Source of the DNA: Vibrio rhodolitus
GTDB taxonomy: Bacteria > Pseudomonadota > Gammaproteobacteria > Enterobacterales > Vibrionaceae
Length of the DNA: 64,000 nucleotides
Direction: 5' to 3'
Assembly: GCF_003350325.1 (NCBI RefSeq)
Contig: NZ_QLYZ01000012.1
Location: 62,001 to 126,000, forward strand
Shown: positions 38,036 through 47,339 of the stretch, piece after piece
How the letters are laid out: the number at the start of each line of letters is the position of its first letter
How positions within the stretch are numbered: position 1 is the stretch's first letter
Program-made: the position numbers and the translations under genes
The notes under the pieces: model-generated
What the model was told of the DNA's origin: nothing
Databases searched by the model: none
Seen by the model: the letters and a program-made list of their open reading frames with translations, nothing else

Positions 38036-39086
38036 AAAGAATCGTGCTTTTGAATTTCTCGGCGAATCAGTTGCGCCGGGAGAACGTAAGGTAATCGAGT
38101 TGGAAGCGGCCAAGCTTTATACTCATTCACCTTTATCGATTCCAGTCGAAATCATCAATGGCAAATTGGCGGGTCCAATTTTGATGGTAAACGCTGCAAT
38201 CCATGGCGATGAATTAAATGGCGTAGAAATCGTACGCCAACTGATCAATACCATTGATGCAAGCAAACTGAAAGGCACGCTTATCGCTGTGCCTATCGTC
38301 AACGTATTTGGTTTTATTCACAAGTCGCGCTACTTGCCTGACCGTCGTGATTTAAACCGCTGCTTCCCGGGCAGTGAAAAAGGTTCGCTAGCTTCACGTA
38401 TGGCACATACCTTCTTCTCCCAAGTGGCGAAGCAATGTGACTACATTCTAGATTTGCACACTGGTGCGATTCACCGTACTAACTTGCCTCAAATCCGTGC
38501 GGATCTGAGCAACCCTGAGACACTAAGAATCGCACAGGCGTTTGGTACACCAGTAACTATCGATGCCCCACTACGTGATGGCTCACTACGCAGTGAAGCA
38601 GAACGTTTAGGTATTCCAGTGCTGACTTATGAAGCGGGTGAAGCTCTTCGCTTTGAACCAATTTGTATTAGTGCCGGCTACCTAGGTGTGAAACGTGTGA
38701 TGCAGTCTATTGGCATGCTACGTACTAGCCGTAAGAAGATCCCAAATACGGTGATTGCTAAATCGACCAGTTGGTTGCGTGCCGAAAGCGACGGTATTTT
38801 ACGTACAGTCGTGACACTCGGTGATCGCGTTGAAAAAGGTCAAGTACTTGCCTACATTAGCGCACCGCTTGGTCATAGCGAGATCGAACTGGTGGCACGT
38901 AAAGGCGGTATTGTTATCGGACAGCAAACTCTACCATTGGTTAACGAAGGCGACGCCATCTTCCACCTTGCTTACTTTGAAGGTGATGATGAAGAAGCAG
39001 AGTTGCTAGTTGAAGAGTTTATTGAAGATATCATTGATGCGGATCTTGAACCGCTGACAACAGGTCAAATCAATACGCCATCTTAA
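38022..39086 (+). CDS. Succinylglutamate desuccinylase/aspartoacylase-family metallopeptidase
   Basis: This 354-residue protein belongs to the AstE/AspA branch of M14 zinc carboxypeptidases. [18 protein letters not shown] holds the first H-x-x-E zinc ligands, [18 protein letters not shown] holds the third, and [12 protein letters not shown] the catalytic Glu. A beta-rich C-terminal domain ([25 protein letters not shown]) looks like a lipoyl/biotinyl fold. I choose GTG as start, with AGGA nine bases ahead and 14 bases of overlap with rimK. The substrate is unknown; the operon suggests removal or trimming of glutamyl groups, which is inference. Confidence 0.9.
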   Translation: MVKAKKNRAFEFLGESVAPGERKVIELEAAKLYTHSPLSIPVEIINGKLAGPILMVNAAIHGDELNGVEIVRQLINTIDASKLKGTLIAVPIVNVFGFIHKSRYLPDRRDLNRCFPGSEKGSLASRMAHTFFSQVAKQCDYILDLHTGAIHRTNLPQIRADLSNPETLRIAQAFGTPVTIDAPLRDGSLRSEAERLGIPVLTYEAGEALRFEPICISAGYLGVKRVMQSIGMLRTSRKKIPNTVIAKSTSWLRAESDGILRTVVTLGDRVEKGQVLAYISAPLGHSEIELVARKGGIVIGQQTLPLVNEGDAIFHLAYFEGDDEEAELLVEEFIEDIIDADLEPLTTGQINTPS

Positions 39087-39103
39087 TCACTACGATTTCG
39101 ATC

Positions 39104-39134
39104 TAAAAATGCCCGCAAATGCGGGCATTTTTGT
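39104..39134. terminator. Bidirectional terminator between the deacylase gene and the transporter
   Basis: AAATGCCCGC, loop AAAT, GCGGGCATTT, with T-rich on both strands. It serves both convergent genes. Confidence 0.85.
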
Positions 39135-39148
39135 TTCTCATATTTCGC

Positions 39149-40510
39149 TTAGCCAAACGACGCCCAGATAACCGTTGCCACTAGAATTGGGCAAACAAAC
39201 TTCACGTATGCCGGCCATAGTTTACCAAACCAACCTTGAGTGAACTCAGGGTAGCCTTGCTCAAGCTCTTTAATTTTAGAGTGACGATTCCAAACCCAAC
39301 CACCAAATAGACAGAACAACAGTGCCGCCATTGGTTGTAGATATTGAGTGGCTAATGTTGCGACCAAACCGAACATCTCACCAAAGTTGTAAACAATCAC
39401 TACGCTAAATAGCGCAATCAGACCACCTAGCACCCAACTTGTTGGACCGCGTTTGGTATTAAAACGTTCACCCACCAGCGATACTGGACACTCCAACATC
39501 GAAATAGATGAAGTTAAAGCGGCAATAGTCAGCAATAAGAAGAACACACCGGCAAAAACTTGTCCAAGTAGACCTAAGCTGTCGAACATCAGCGGCAAGA
39601 CAGTAAACACTAGAGTATCAGAGCTCAGCAGTGACCCATCCTCGGCGTAGATCTGAACCCCTTTTTGCATCGCAACAAACATAGCAGGCATCACCACAAG
39701 ACCTGCAATAAATGCCACAGCCGTATCAACCAAGGTTACGTTCATCGCCATTTTAGGCAAGTTTTCTTTCTTACTTAGGTACGAACCGTAAATCAGCATT
39801 GAACAACCACCAATGGTGAGCGAAAAGAAGCCTTGTCCCATCGCCGCTAGGATCAGTTTGCGATCAAAGACTTTTTCAAAATCAGGCACGAGGTAGTGTT
39901 TGAGTCCTTCTACCGCGCCTGTTTGCGTCATGATGTAGACAAAGAGCAGAGCAAACAGCACAAACAGTGCCGGCATTAAGCGTGTTGACCACTTTTCAAT
40001 CCCTTGTTTAACGCCGCCTTGCACAATAAGAATAGTGAGAACATAGAAAACAAGCGTACCAAACAGATTGCGCTCTACACTAAAGCCCTTAAACCAAGCC
40101 GTTGCCGTGTCAAAACCGAAAATATCGGTCACCGCGCCTAACAAGAAGCAAATCAGCCAGCCACCAACGATGCTGTAAAACGCCAGTACCGCACATGGCA
40201 CACTAAGACCAATCCAGCCAACCACACTGCCAAGGTTTTTGCCTAGAGGGTTACTGGTCAGTGAGCGCATACTGTCTACTGGGTTAGCTTGACCATAACG
40301 ACCAATAGCCATCTCAACCACCAGCATTGGAAACGCGACCACTAAGATCATCACCAAATACACTAAAAGAAAAGCCCCGCCACCATTACTGGCTGCTTGG
40401 GTTGGAAAACCCCAGATATTACCAAGACCGACAGCTGCGCCAGCAGCGGCTAATACGAAGCCCAGTCGAGAGCCGAAATGTTCACGGCTAGAAGAAGTTG
40501 CTTGTGTCAT
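39149..40510 (-). CDS. SLC6/NSS-family sodium-dependent transporter
   Basis: This 453-residue membrane protein has about 11-12 hydrophobic segments. The family start is clear: SRLGFVLAAAGAAVGLGNIWGFPTQAASNGGGAFLLVYL, with the unwound first helix that binds Na+ and substrate. GQGFFSLTIGGCSMLIYGSYLSKKEN is the sixth-helix region. These carriers usually import amino acids with Na+; the substrate here is not decided. MTQATSSSREHF is used as start because the codon before is a GTG-led frame without support and GAGTGG precedes this ATG. Confidence 0.92.
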   Translation of the reverse strand: MTQATSSSREHFGSRLGFVLAAAGAAVGLGNIWGFPTQAASNGGGAFLLVYLVMILVVAFPMLVVEMAIGRYGQANPVDSMRSLTSNPLGKNLGSVVGWIGLSVPCAVLAFYSIVGGWLICFLLGAVTDIFGFDTATAWFKGFSVERNLFGTLVFYVLTILIVQGGVKQGIEKWSTRLMPALFVLFALLFVYIMTQTGAVEGLKHYLVPDFEKVFDRKLILAAMGQGFFSLTIGGCSMLIYGSYLSKKENLPKMAMNVTLVDTAVAFIAGLVVMPAMFVAMQKGVQIYAEDGSLLSSDTLVFTVLPLMFDSLGLLGQVFAGVFFLLLTIAALTSSISMLECPVSLVGERFNTKRGPTSWVLGGLIALFSVVIVYNFGEMFGLVATLATQYLQPMAALLFCLFGGWVWNRHSKIKELEQGYPEFTQGWFGKLWPAYVKFVCPILVATVIWASFG

Positions 40511-40661
40511 ACCACTCACACAAATATCAATGAACTAGTTAGCTAGTACAATATATGAGTCATCTGCGACAATCAATACACTGTAGTGATTTATTCGGTA
40601 TATTTTATGAATTAAATTATAAAAAATTAATCAAACTCGCTACCCCTCGCTCTATAGACAC

Positions 40662-40687
40662 AAAAAAGGCGCCTACTGGCGCCTTGT
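40662..40687 (-). terminator. Terminator after the yggN-like gene
   Basis: AAGGCGCC, loop AGTA, GGCGCCTT then UUUUU on the minus strand. Confidence 0.85.
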
Positions 40688-40701
40688 TCGCTTATTTTTC
40701 A

Positions 40702-41445
40702 CTAAATCGTGAACACTTGATAATCTTTTAACTCAGGGATCTTTTTCAGGACATCCTGCTCTTGCTCCGCCATTTCATCCAATGACTCACAAAAATCTTG
40801 TGCTTGCTCTTCTGCTTGCTTCGCGTGCTCTGCCATACGTTGCTCGAGACGCGCTTTTAATTCATACATACTCTCAGAAAGCTCGGTTAAGTTTAGCCCA
40901 CCATCTTGCTGCATCTTCTCCGACAATACCGTCATCGCATTGGCTAAAAACTCAGAGGTAAAAATCTCTTTCGCTTTGGCAAAATCTTCCGCCCATGACT
41001 CCGTCATTTGTTCAAAGCTTTGGGCTGGCAGGACTAAGTCGCCATCTTTGTAATAGCGAGCTTCAACGTCTGCATAGAACTCTTTCACTGCCTTTTTAAC
41101 ATCATCAAAAGCACCTGGAGCATCGAGGCTGGCAGCGACGTCATCAATTAAGGTGTTGGCTAAGGCGATGCTTTCATCCGCCATTTGCTTAGCTTTAGGT
41201 AAGTAGGCACTCATTTTTTCGCGGTAGGCTTCAATCGCAGCTTGCTGCTCAGCAGTTAGCGCTATTTGCTTACCATGAATAAACAAATTATTGTCGCCAT
41301 CCACCTTAGCACTGTCGCCATCAGGTTGAGTGATCTCAATCTGTTCACCGCTGAATGCAACTTGATTCTGTAGATCAACACGGCACTGCGCAGCGAAAGC
41401 GCCTGAGCTTAATAAGATCAAAGATAAGGGAATAATTTGCTTCAT
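40702..41445 (-). CDS. yggN: YggN-type DUF2884 secreted protein
   Basis: The 247-residue product has a signal peptide (MKQIIPLSLILLSSGAFA, cleavage before AQC). The mature part is acidic and helical, with long Glu/Ala/Lys-rich stretches (RLEQRMAEHAKQAEEQAQD). An early block QVAFSGEQIEITQPDGDSAKV resembles E. coli YggN. Function is unknown; a periplasmic location is inferred. The ATG two codons into the frame (MKQII) is preferred for the signal peptide. Confidence 0.78.
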   Translation of the reverse strand: MKQIIPLSLILLSSGAFAAQCRVDLQNQVAFSGEQIEITQPDGDSAKVDGDNNLFIHGKQIALTAEQQAAIEAYREKMSAYLPKAKQMADESIALANTLIDDVAASLDAPGAFDDVKKAVKEFYADVEARYYKDGDLVLPAQSFEQMTESWAEDFAKAKEIFTSEFLANAMTVLSEKMQQDGGLNLTELSESMYELKARLEQRMAEHAKQAEEQAQDFCESLDEMAEQEQDVLKKIPELKDYQVFTI

Positions 41446-41507
41446 GACCAACTCTTAATTAGCAGTGGAATATGTGATTACTATAACATCAATTGTAATG
41501 ATGCATG

Positions 41508-41987
41508 TTAACGGACTGTCACGATATCGTAGATCTTTGATTTTTCGCCAATTGTTAAGGTTACTTCATCTTCTTCACGCTTACCTTTTAACAGCTTACC
41601 CAGTGGAGACTGGGTGGTCAGCAGATAGATACTGGCTTGCAGGTAGTTAACTTCCAGTCCACCCGCGCACGGGGCAATAAAAAAGCACTGCTGCTTACCC
41701 AGCTCATCTTCCAGCTCAACATAGGCGCCAACCGCTATCGCCTGCTGACTGAAATCACGCAGCTTAAGTTGGCGCATTAGATTAAGTTCATTCTCGCTCT
41801 CTAACACGCGCATCGCTTGACCATGAGCAAGGTAAGATGCCTCTAGCGCCAAGGTATCATACTTGTGCTCAGGGACAGTTTCTTCATCCGTTGCGGCGTC
41901 AATCGCACGCTGAGTGGATGAACGCGCTACAGCTAACTTAGCTTCTAATGCAGTTAGGATTGCTTCAACGATTAATTGTTTATCCAT
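41508..41987 (-). CDS. GreA/GreB-family elongation factor-like protein
   Basis: The 159-residue protein has an N-terminal helical region (about residues 1-80) resembling the Gre coiled coil and a C-terminal domain (about 85-158) with VELEDELGKQQCFFIAPCAGG and SPLGKLLKGKREEDEVTL, the FKBP-like fold of Gre factors that binds RNA polymerase. The tip has the acidic DEETVPEHKYDT, which could coordinate the catalytic metal. Function as a cleavage factor is not proved; it could instead modulate polymerase like Rnk or Gfh. Confidence 0.8.
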   Translation of the reverse strand: MDKQLIVEAILTALEAKLAVARSSTQRAIDAATDEETVPEHKYDTLALEASYLAHGQAMRVLESENELNLMRQLKLRDFSQQAIAVGAYVELEDELGKQQCFFIAPCAGGLEVNYLQASIYLLTTQSPLGKLLKGKREEDEVTLTIGEKSKIYDIVTVR

Positions 41988-42033
41988 ATCTAATAGCGGT
42001 AAAAAATCACGGGGCGAAGAATAGCATGATCGC

Positions 42034-43098
42034 TTAGAAGAAACTCAACTGCTGACTGCGATCTTCCGGTTTTAGCATCACGCTAAGACCAAGTAAGCGA
42101 ATTTCTCGACCATTTTGCCGTTTTAATACATCACGCAGTAACTGACGAAAATCATCCAACTCCAACTGTGGATGGATATGCTCAATCGTAGTGAGCTGAA
42201 AATCAGCAAACTTAACCTTGATGCCTTGCTTGATAATCGCTTTGTCTGGACTGGCTTTAGCTAAGCGTACTTCTAACTCGGGATACAATTTTTCTTCTAT
42301 CACCTGCCAGCACTCATCGTAAGAACGAATGTTATGAGTAAAGGTACGCTCAACCCCGACCGATTTGCGCTCGCGCTCCACCACGACTTCACGCTCATCT
42401 ATTCCATGACTGCGCTTCCACAATGACTCGCCTTGGCGCCCAAAGGTTCTCAGTAGCTCTCGATAGTCTGCGTTCTTAATATCTTCACACAAATAGAATC
42501 CCGCTTGATGCAAGCGCTCTAGACTGACCTTGCCGACACCGGGGATCTTTTCCAGCGGAAGTTTATCCACCACTTGCTGCACTTGGTCTGGCGGAATAAC
42601 AAACTGCCCGTTGGGTTTATTGATATCCGAAGCTACTTTGGCGAGAAACTTGATAGGTGCGACCCCCGCAGAGGCAGTTAAATTAAGCTCTTGGAAAATA
42701 TCGCGGCGAATCGCTTCTGCTATTAATGTGGCAGAACCTCTACATACCGTCGAATGCGAAACATCTAAGTAGGCTTCATCAAGCGAGAGAGGTTCAATAA
42801 TTGAGGTGTAACGTTCAAAGATGGCGCGGATTTGGCGTGACACTTGTTTATAGACTTCCATGCGCCCGGGAACAACCGTCAAGTTCGGGCACAGTTGCAA
42901 TGCTCGCCCAGTCGGCATAGCGCTGCGTACACCAAACTTACGCGCTTCGTAATTACAGGTACTGATCACGCCACGTTGCTTTTCGCTACCGCCAACAGCC
43001 AACGGTCGTCCGCGATATTCAGGAAAATCGCGCATCTCTACCGCGGCATAAAAGCAATCCATATCAACATGAATAATTTTCCTGATAGATTCAGTCAT
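42034..43098 (-). CDS. dinB: DNA polymerase IV
   Basis: DinB is a Y-family translesion polymerase made in the SOS response. The catalytic acidic residues are in IHVDMDCFYAAVEMRD (N-terminus) and LSLDEAYLDVS (about residue 103). KIPGVGKVSLERLHQAGF is the helix-hairpin-helix, and the little-finger domain follows to residue 340. The C-terminal end QQLSFF resembles the beta-clamp-binding tail. The 354 residues are normal. A LexA box lies 17-36 bases before its start. Confidence 0.96.
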   Translation of the reverse strand: MTESIRKIIHVDMDCFYAAVEMRDFPEYRGRPLAVGGSEKQRGVISTCNYEARKFGVRSAMPTGRALQLCPNLTVVPGRMEVYKQVSRQIRAIFERYTSIIEPLSLDEAYLDVSHSTVCRGSATLIAEAIRRDIFQELNLTASAGVAPIKFLAKVASDINKPNGQFVIPPDQVQQVVDKLPLEKIPGVGKVSLERLHQAGFYLCEDIKNADYRELLRTFGRQGESLWKRSHGIDEREVVVERERKSVGVERTFTHNIRSYDECWQVIEEKLYPELEVRLAKASPDKAIIKQGIKVKFADFQLTTIEHIHPQLELDDFRQLLRDVLKRQNGREIRLLGLSVMLKPEDRSQQLSFF

Positions 43099-43114
43099 GA
43101 TTACACCAAATTAT

Positions 43115-43134
43115 CACTGTTTAAAAACACAGTA
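43115..43134 (-). promoter_or_regulatory. LexA (SOS) box upstream of dinB
   Basis: CTGT-TTAAAAAC-ACAG (43117-43132) keeps both perfect half-sites of the gammaproteobacterial LexA consensus CTGT-N8-ACAG, flanked by CA and TA. Its place just before dinB agrees with SOS control. Confidence 0.85.
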
Positions 43135-43263
43135 TAAGTAAATCCTTGTGCAAATAAAACTGTTTATCTGCCGGGAAGGTAGCACTTTTCCCCCTTACTG
43201 ATGGCTCACTCATTACTAAGTTACTATTATTCCGCTCAATAACTAAAATTGAATGGATGCAGT

Positions 43264-44478
43264 GTGAATAATAAAGTTTTGGTTGTTGAAGATAGCCTGA
43301 CCTTTCGCAATTATCTCCAACAACTGTTAAGCCAAGCTGGCTATCACGTTTTATGTGCTGAAAATATTGTCGAAGCCAAAGGGGTTCTCGCTAAAGAGAG
43401 AGAGTTCCTTTGTTGTGTGATTGATTATTGCTTACCTGATGGACCTGATGGCGAAGCGATTGAGTTAGCACTTGCTTACCAGCATCGCGTTATCGTTTTA
43501 ACCGCGCTATTTAATCCTGACCTGCGCGAACGTATGCTCGCTCGCGGCGTGGTCGACTATCTACTCAAAGACAGCACCGCATCAGTCGCTTACTTGCTGC
43601 CATTGGTACAAAGATTAGAAAAGAATCAACAGCACAAGTGCTTGGTGGTGGATGATTCAGCGACTGTGCGCAACTACATAGTGCAGCTTCTTGAGCATCA
43701 ATATATCACGGCAGTGCAAGCTGAAAATGGTGAGCAAGCACTCACAATACTCGAAACTGATCCGAGCATTACCTTTGTCATTACCGATCATGATATGCCA
43801 GAGAAAGACGGCGTCAGCATGATACGTCAAGTTCGCCTAACTCGAGACAAGAAACATCTGGCTATTCTTGGGCTATCTGGCTCAGAAGATGCCACGCTCA
43901 CGGCTCAATTTCTTAAAGCCGGCGCTAACGACTTTCTTAATAAGCCCTTCCACCCTGAAGAGTTCTATTGTCGTGTGCACCAAATCCTCGATATGAAAGA
44001 GGCGACCGACGAACTGTATCGAATGGCGAATCAAGATGCTCTAACTGGGCTTTGGAATCGGCGCTATCTGTTTAATCAATCTTGTGGCGGCTGCCAAGAG
44101 CGCAATATAGCCATGCTGGATATTGATCACTTTAAGCAGGTGAACGATACCTACGGGCATGATGGCGGTGATTCAGCCTTAGTCACAGTGGCAAAAATAC
44201 TGCAACTTTACTTCCCGCATGATCTGGTCGCGCGCTTTGGCGGTGAAGAGTTCTGTATCCAATCCTGCCATCCATTTGAGCAGTTTGCGGAGCAACTGGA
44301 AAAGTTAAGAAGCCGTGTTGAAAACACGACGATTTACCACGATCAGGTCGAGTTTAAACTAACGATCAGTATCGGTGTTGCAACCGCGCAGCCAACACTC
44401 GATCAGCAAATTAAACTTGCCGATGATCGCCTGTATCGCGCTAAAGAGAATGGTCGGAATATTGTTATTACTCAGTAA
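43264..44478 (+). CDS. Diguanylate cyclase with two receiver domains
   Basis: The protein of about 404 residues makes cyclic di-GMP in response to phosphorylation. The first receiver (about residues 1-115) has VVEDS, the phospho-acceptor in VIDYCLPDG and LLKD. The second (about 120-245) has VVDDS, ITDHDMPEKDG, GLSGSED and NKPF. Both look intact. The C-terminal GGDEF domain has DALTGLWNRRYLF, MLDIDHFKQVNDTYGHDGGD and the active site RFGGEEF. There is no RxxD inhibitory site before GGEEF (the spacer reads HDLVA). GTG is preferred as start; an upstream TTG is also in frame. No kinase gene is adjacent. Confidence 0.93.
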   Translation: MNNKVLVVEDSLTFRNYLQQLLSQAGYHVLCAENIVEAKGVLAKEREFLCCVIDYCLPDGPDGEAIELALAYQHRVIVLTALFNPDLRERMLARGVVDYLLKDSTASVAYLLPLVQRLEKNQQHKCLVVDDSATVRNYIVQLLEHQYITAVQAENGEQALTILETDPSITFVITDHDMPEKDGVSMIRQVRLTRDKKHLAILGLSGSEDATLTAQFLKAGANDFLNKPFHPEEFYCRVHQILDMKEATDELYRMANQDALTGLWNRRYLFNQSCGGCQERNIAMLDIDHFKQVNDTYGHDGGDSALVTVAKILQLYFPHDLVARFGGEEFCIQSCHPFEQFAEQLEKLRSRVENTTIYHDQVEFKLTISIGVATAQPTLDQQIKLADDRLYRAKENGRNIVITQ

Positions 44479-44503
44479 TATCAAGCACATTACTCAAAGC
44501 AAT

Positions 44504-44532
44504 AAAAAACCGGCAATAAGCCGGTTTTTTCG
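44504..44532. terminator. Bidirectional terminator between the cyclase gene and nqrM
   Basis: AAAACCGGC, short loop, GCCGGTTTT with long T/A runs on both sides. Confidence 0.85.
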
Positions 44533-44547
44533 TTTTTCTGCTTACTA

Positions 44548-44781
44548 TTAAGCAATGCGGTCTTTTTCCCACGCGGCTAATTTTTCCGCGCGAGCCGCTT
44601 CACGTGCTTCACGTTTTTTACGTGCATCACATGGCTCTGGGCAGTTACATACTTTCTCAATGCCTACTGCACCCAAACCACCACAACTGCCTTTAACGAC
44701 TTTTTTCTGGAAAATGTAGCCTACAGCCATCGCAGCAATAACCGCCATGAAGACCCCAAATGTGATCAGAAATGTACTCAT
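44548..44781 (-). CDS. nqrM: Na+-NQR maturation factor NqrM
   Basis: NqrM is a small membrane protein needed to assemble the iron centre of Na+-NQR. The 77-residue protein has one N-terminal membrane segment (about residues 4-25) followed by a cysteine set: SCGGLGAVGIEKVCNCPEPCD (Cys-x10-Cys-x-Cys-x3-Cys order). The tail is highly charged and helical. It follows apbE and the nqr operon, the expected place. Confidence 0.93.
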   Translation of the reverse strand: MSTFLITFGVFMAVIAAMAVGYIFQKKVVKGSCGGLGAVGIEKVCNCPEPCDARKKREAREAARAEKLAAWEKDRIA

Positions 44782-44804
44782 ATTGATTCGCTCACTTTAG
44801 CTCG

Positions 44805-45809
44805 TTATTTGTTGATAAATGGCTTGTATGCTTCCGAAGCCAGTTCTTTAAATCCATCCGGTGTTTTTACAATCATAAACACTGGGATGTTGTTGTCGTT
44901 GGCGATCTGCATACCGCGCTCAGCCCCTAACACCATCAATCCGGTCGCAAGACCATCTGCGGTCATGGATGATTTATCCAACACAGTAACTGACACCACT
45001 TTGTGGTTGATAGGCTTACCGGTTTTTGGATCAATGATATGTGAGTATCGCACACCATCACTTTCGAAGTAATTGCGGTAATCACCGCTGGTTGCCACCG
45101 CCATATCGCCTGGCTCGATGATTTCTTGAATACCACGTGAATCAACGGTTGGCTTTTCAATCGCAATACGCCAAGCCACACCCTCGCGGTTTTTACCTTT
45201 CAGGCGCATTTCGCCGCCCACTTCAACCATGTAGTTTTGCACGCCTTCTGCTTGCAGATAGTTCGCAACAACATCAACGCCCCAGCCTTTCGCTATCGTA
45301 GAAAGATCTACGTACAGATTTGGGATATCTTTGCTGAGTTTATTGCCATCGATAGAAAGGTGTTCAATACCGATATTGGCACGACGCGCAGCCAGCTCTT
45401 CATCACTTGGCACTACATCAGGACGCGCCTCTGGTCCAAAGCCCCATAGATTCACCAGCGGTCCCACAGTCACATCTAGTGCGCCTAGAGTCAGACCGTT
45501 TAAACGCATCGCTTCTTTCACCACGGTAGCGGTTTGCGGAGAGACTTCAAAAGGTTGATCCGATTGGTGTTGGTTAAAACGACTTAATTCTGAGTCTTTA
45601 CGATACGTCGACATCTGATCATTCACCTCTTCCAGTAAACGATCAATCTCGCTTTGCAGCGCTTCAGGAGTCGGCAAACCTTGTTGCTCAATATACTTAA
45701 TGTTGTAAGTGGTCCCCATAGTTGGACCGCTTAAATGAATTTGCTCAACTGGTTTTTCACAACCCGCAAGCACCAATAGAGAAGCAAATGCAACAAGCCA
45801 TTTTTTCAC
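44805..45809 (-). CDS. apbE: FAD:protein FMN transferase
   Basis: ApbE attaches FMN covalently to threonines of NqrB and NqrC in the periplasmic face, using FAD. The 334-residue lipoprotein begins MKKWLVAFASLLVLAGCEKP, whose LAGC lipobox puts the acylated cysteine at residue 17. GPTMGTTYNIKYI, YVDLSTIAKGWGVD, VEVGGEMRLKGK and YSHIIDPKTGKPI are family blocks; the last and TADGLATGLMVLG are near the Mg and flavin site. It is downstream of nqrF. Confidence 0.96.
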   Translation of the reverse strand: MKKWLVAFASLLVLAGCEKPVEQIHLSGPTMGTTYNIKYIEQQGLPTPEALQSEIDRLLEEVNDQMSTYRKDSELSRFNQHQSDQPFEVSPQTATVVKEAMRLNGLTLGALDVTVGPLVNLWGFGPEARPDVVPSDEELAARRANIGIEHLSIDGNKLSKDIPNLYVDLSTIAKGWGVDVVANYLQAEGVQNYMVEVGGEMRLKGKNREGVAWRIAIEKPTVDSRGIQEIIEPGDMAVATSGDYRNYFESDGVRYSHIIDPKTGKPINHKVVSVTVLDKSSMTADGLATGLMVLGAERGMQIANDNNIPVFMIVKTPDGFKELASEAYKPFINK

Positions 45810-45920
45810 TTGTTTACTCCTATCTTGAAAAAGAAAACATAAGAAAGCTGTTATTGAACGCCACCACTCAAAACTCTAGTTGCTATTCATCAGCTCTCTT
45901 ATATTCACTAGGACCATAAA

Positions 45921-45950
45921 ATTATGGCTGACAAAAACGTCAGCCATCTC
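45921..45950 (-). terminator. Terminator-like hairpin after nqrF
   Basis: On the minus strand ATGGCTGAC, a 6-base loop and GTCAGCCAT are followed by AATTTTATGG. The T content is moderate, so it may be a partial terminator between nqrF and apbE. Confidence 0.55.
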
Positions 45951-45995
45951 TTAGAGTAATTTCAACTCATTGACGTGCTAGCTAGGCAGCAAATC

Positions 45996-46040
45996 AATCC
46001 TTCCCTAGGAGCATAGATAACTATGTGACTAGGGAGGATT
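45996..46040. repeat. Long imperfect palindrome after nqrF
   Basis: AATCCTTCCCTAG (45996-46008) and CTAGGGAGGATT (46029-46040) are complementary with one bulged T, and CATAG/CTATG nests inside around ATAA. The 45-base element has no U-tract, so it is not a simple terminator. The 270-base apbE-nqrF gap holds only this and the hairpin above. Confidence 0.6.
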
Positions 46041-46079
46041 TATGCAGCGAACACCGCTAGCGCTTCAATGAGGCAGAAA

Positions 46080-47306
46080 TTAGCCTCCGAAGTCATCTAG
46101 AAGAATATTCTCATCTTCTACACCAAGATCTTTCAGCATGCCGATAACAGCCGCGTTCATCATTGGTGGACCACACATGTAGTATTCACAATCTTCTGGC
46201 GCTTCGTGATCACGTAGGTAGTTCTCGTAAAGCACGTTGTGGATGAAGCCAGTGTAACCATCCCAGTTATCTTCTGGTAGTGGATCTGACAGTGCACAGT
46301 GCCATACGAAGTTGTCGTTCTCTGCCGCTAGGCCGTCGAAGTCTTCTACGTAGAACATTTCACGCTTAGAACGCGCACCGTACCAGAAAGACATCTTACG
46401 CTTAGAGTGTAGACGTTTTAGCTGGTCGAAAATGTGCGAGCGCATTGGTGCCATACCTGCACCACCACCAACGAATACCATTTCGTTATCTGTGTCTTTC
46501 GCGAAGAACTCACCAAATGGACCAGAAATAGTACACTTGTCGCCTTCTTTTAGAGACCAGATGAACGATGACATGATGCCAGGTGCTACGTCTGGGTTGT
46601 TCGGCGGCGGAGTTGCGATACGAACGTTCAGCATGATGATGCCGTGCTCTTCTGGGTAGTTCGCCATAGAGTATGCGCGAATTGTTTCTTCGTTCACCTT
46701 AGACTCGTAACGGAATAGGTTGAACTTCTCCCAGTCTTCACGGTATTCCTGAGGAATATCGTAATCTGCGTATTTCACGTGGTGAGCTGGCGCTTCAATC
46801 TGGATGTAACCACCAGCACGGAAAGGTACTGATTCGCCATCTGGAATTTGTAGCTTAAGCTCTTTGATGAATGTCGCTTTGTTATCGTTAGAAATAACAG
46901 TACATTCCCACTTCTTCACGCCGAAGATTTCTTCAGGAAGCTCGATATCCATGTCAGTTTTCATTGCAACTTGACACGCTAGACGCTCACCTTCACGTGC
47001 TTCACCTTTCGTAATGTGGTCAAGCTCGGTAGGTAGGATGTCGCCACCACCTGATTTAACTTTTACGCGACACTGACCACATGAGCCACCGCCACCACAA
47101 GCAGAAGATACGAATACGCCTGCACCCGCAAGTGCAGTCAGTAGCTTGCCGCCTGGTTGTGTAACGATCGCCAAGTTAGGGTCATCGTTCACAGAAATTG
47201 TAATGTCACCTGTTGGTACTAGCTTAGATTTAGCGAAAAGAATCACTAAAACTAGCGCCAGTATAATCAGGGTAAACATCACTACACCAAAAATAATAGT
47301 AGACAT
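46080..47306 (-). CDS. nqrF: Na+-NQR subunit F
   Basis: NqrF takes electrons from NADH and passes them through FAD and a 2Fe-2S cluster into the complex. Residues 1-27 are a membrane anchor. The ferredoxin cysteines are in [16 protein letters not shown] and LACQVAM. The reductase part has [12 protein letters not shown], the FAD motif [11 protein letters not shown] and the NADH motif [33 protein letters not shown] lies near the C-terminus. The 408 residues are standard. It is the last of six nqr genes. Confidence 0.97.
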   Translation of the reverse strand: MSTIIFGVVMFTLIILALVLVILFAKSKLVPTGDITISVNDDPNLAIVTQPGGKLLTALAGAGVFVSSACGGGGSCGQCRVKVKSGGGDILPTELDHITKGEAREGERLACQVAMKTDMDIELPEEIFGVKKWECTVISNDNKATFIKELKLQIPDGESVPFRAGGYIQIEAPAHHVKYADYDIPQEYREDWEKFNLFRYESKVNEETIRAYSMANYPEEHGIIMLNVRIATPPPNNPDVAPGIMSSFIWSLKEGDKCTISGPFGEFFAKDTDNEMVFVGGGAGMAPMRSHIFDQLKRLHSKRKMSFWYGARSKREMFYVEDFDGLAAENDNFVWHCALSDPLPEDNWDGYTGFIHNVLYENYLRDHEAPEDCEYYMCGPPMMNAAVIGMLKDLGVEDENILLDDFGG

Positions 47307-47339
47307 TAACTATTCCTTATTTGCTGCGGTTTACCCGAC

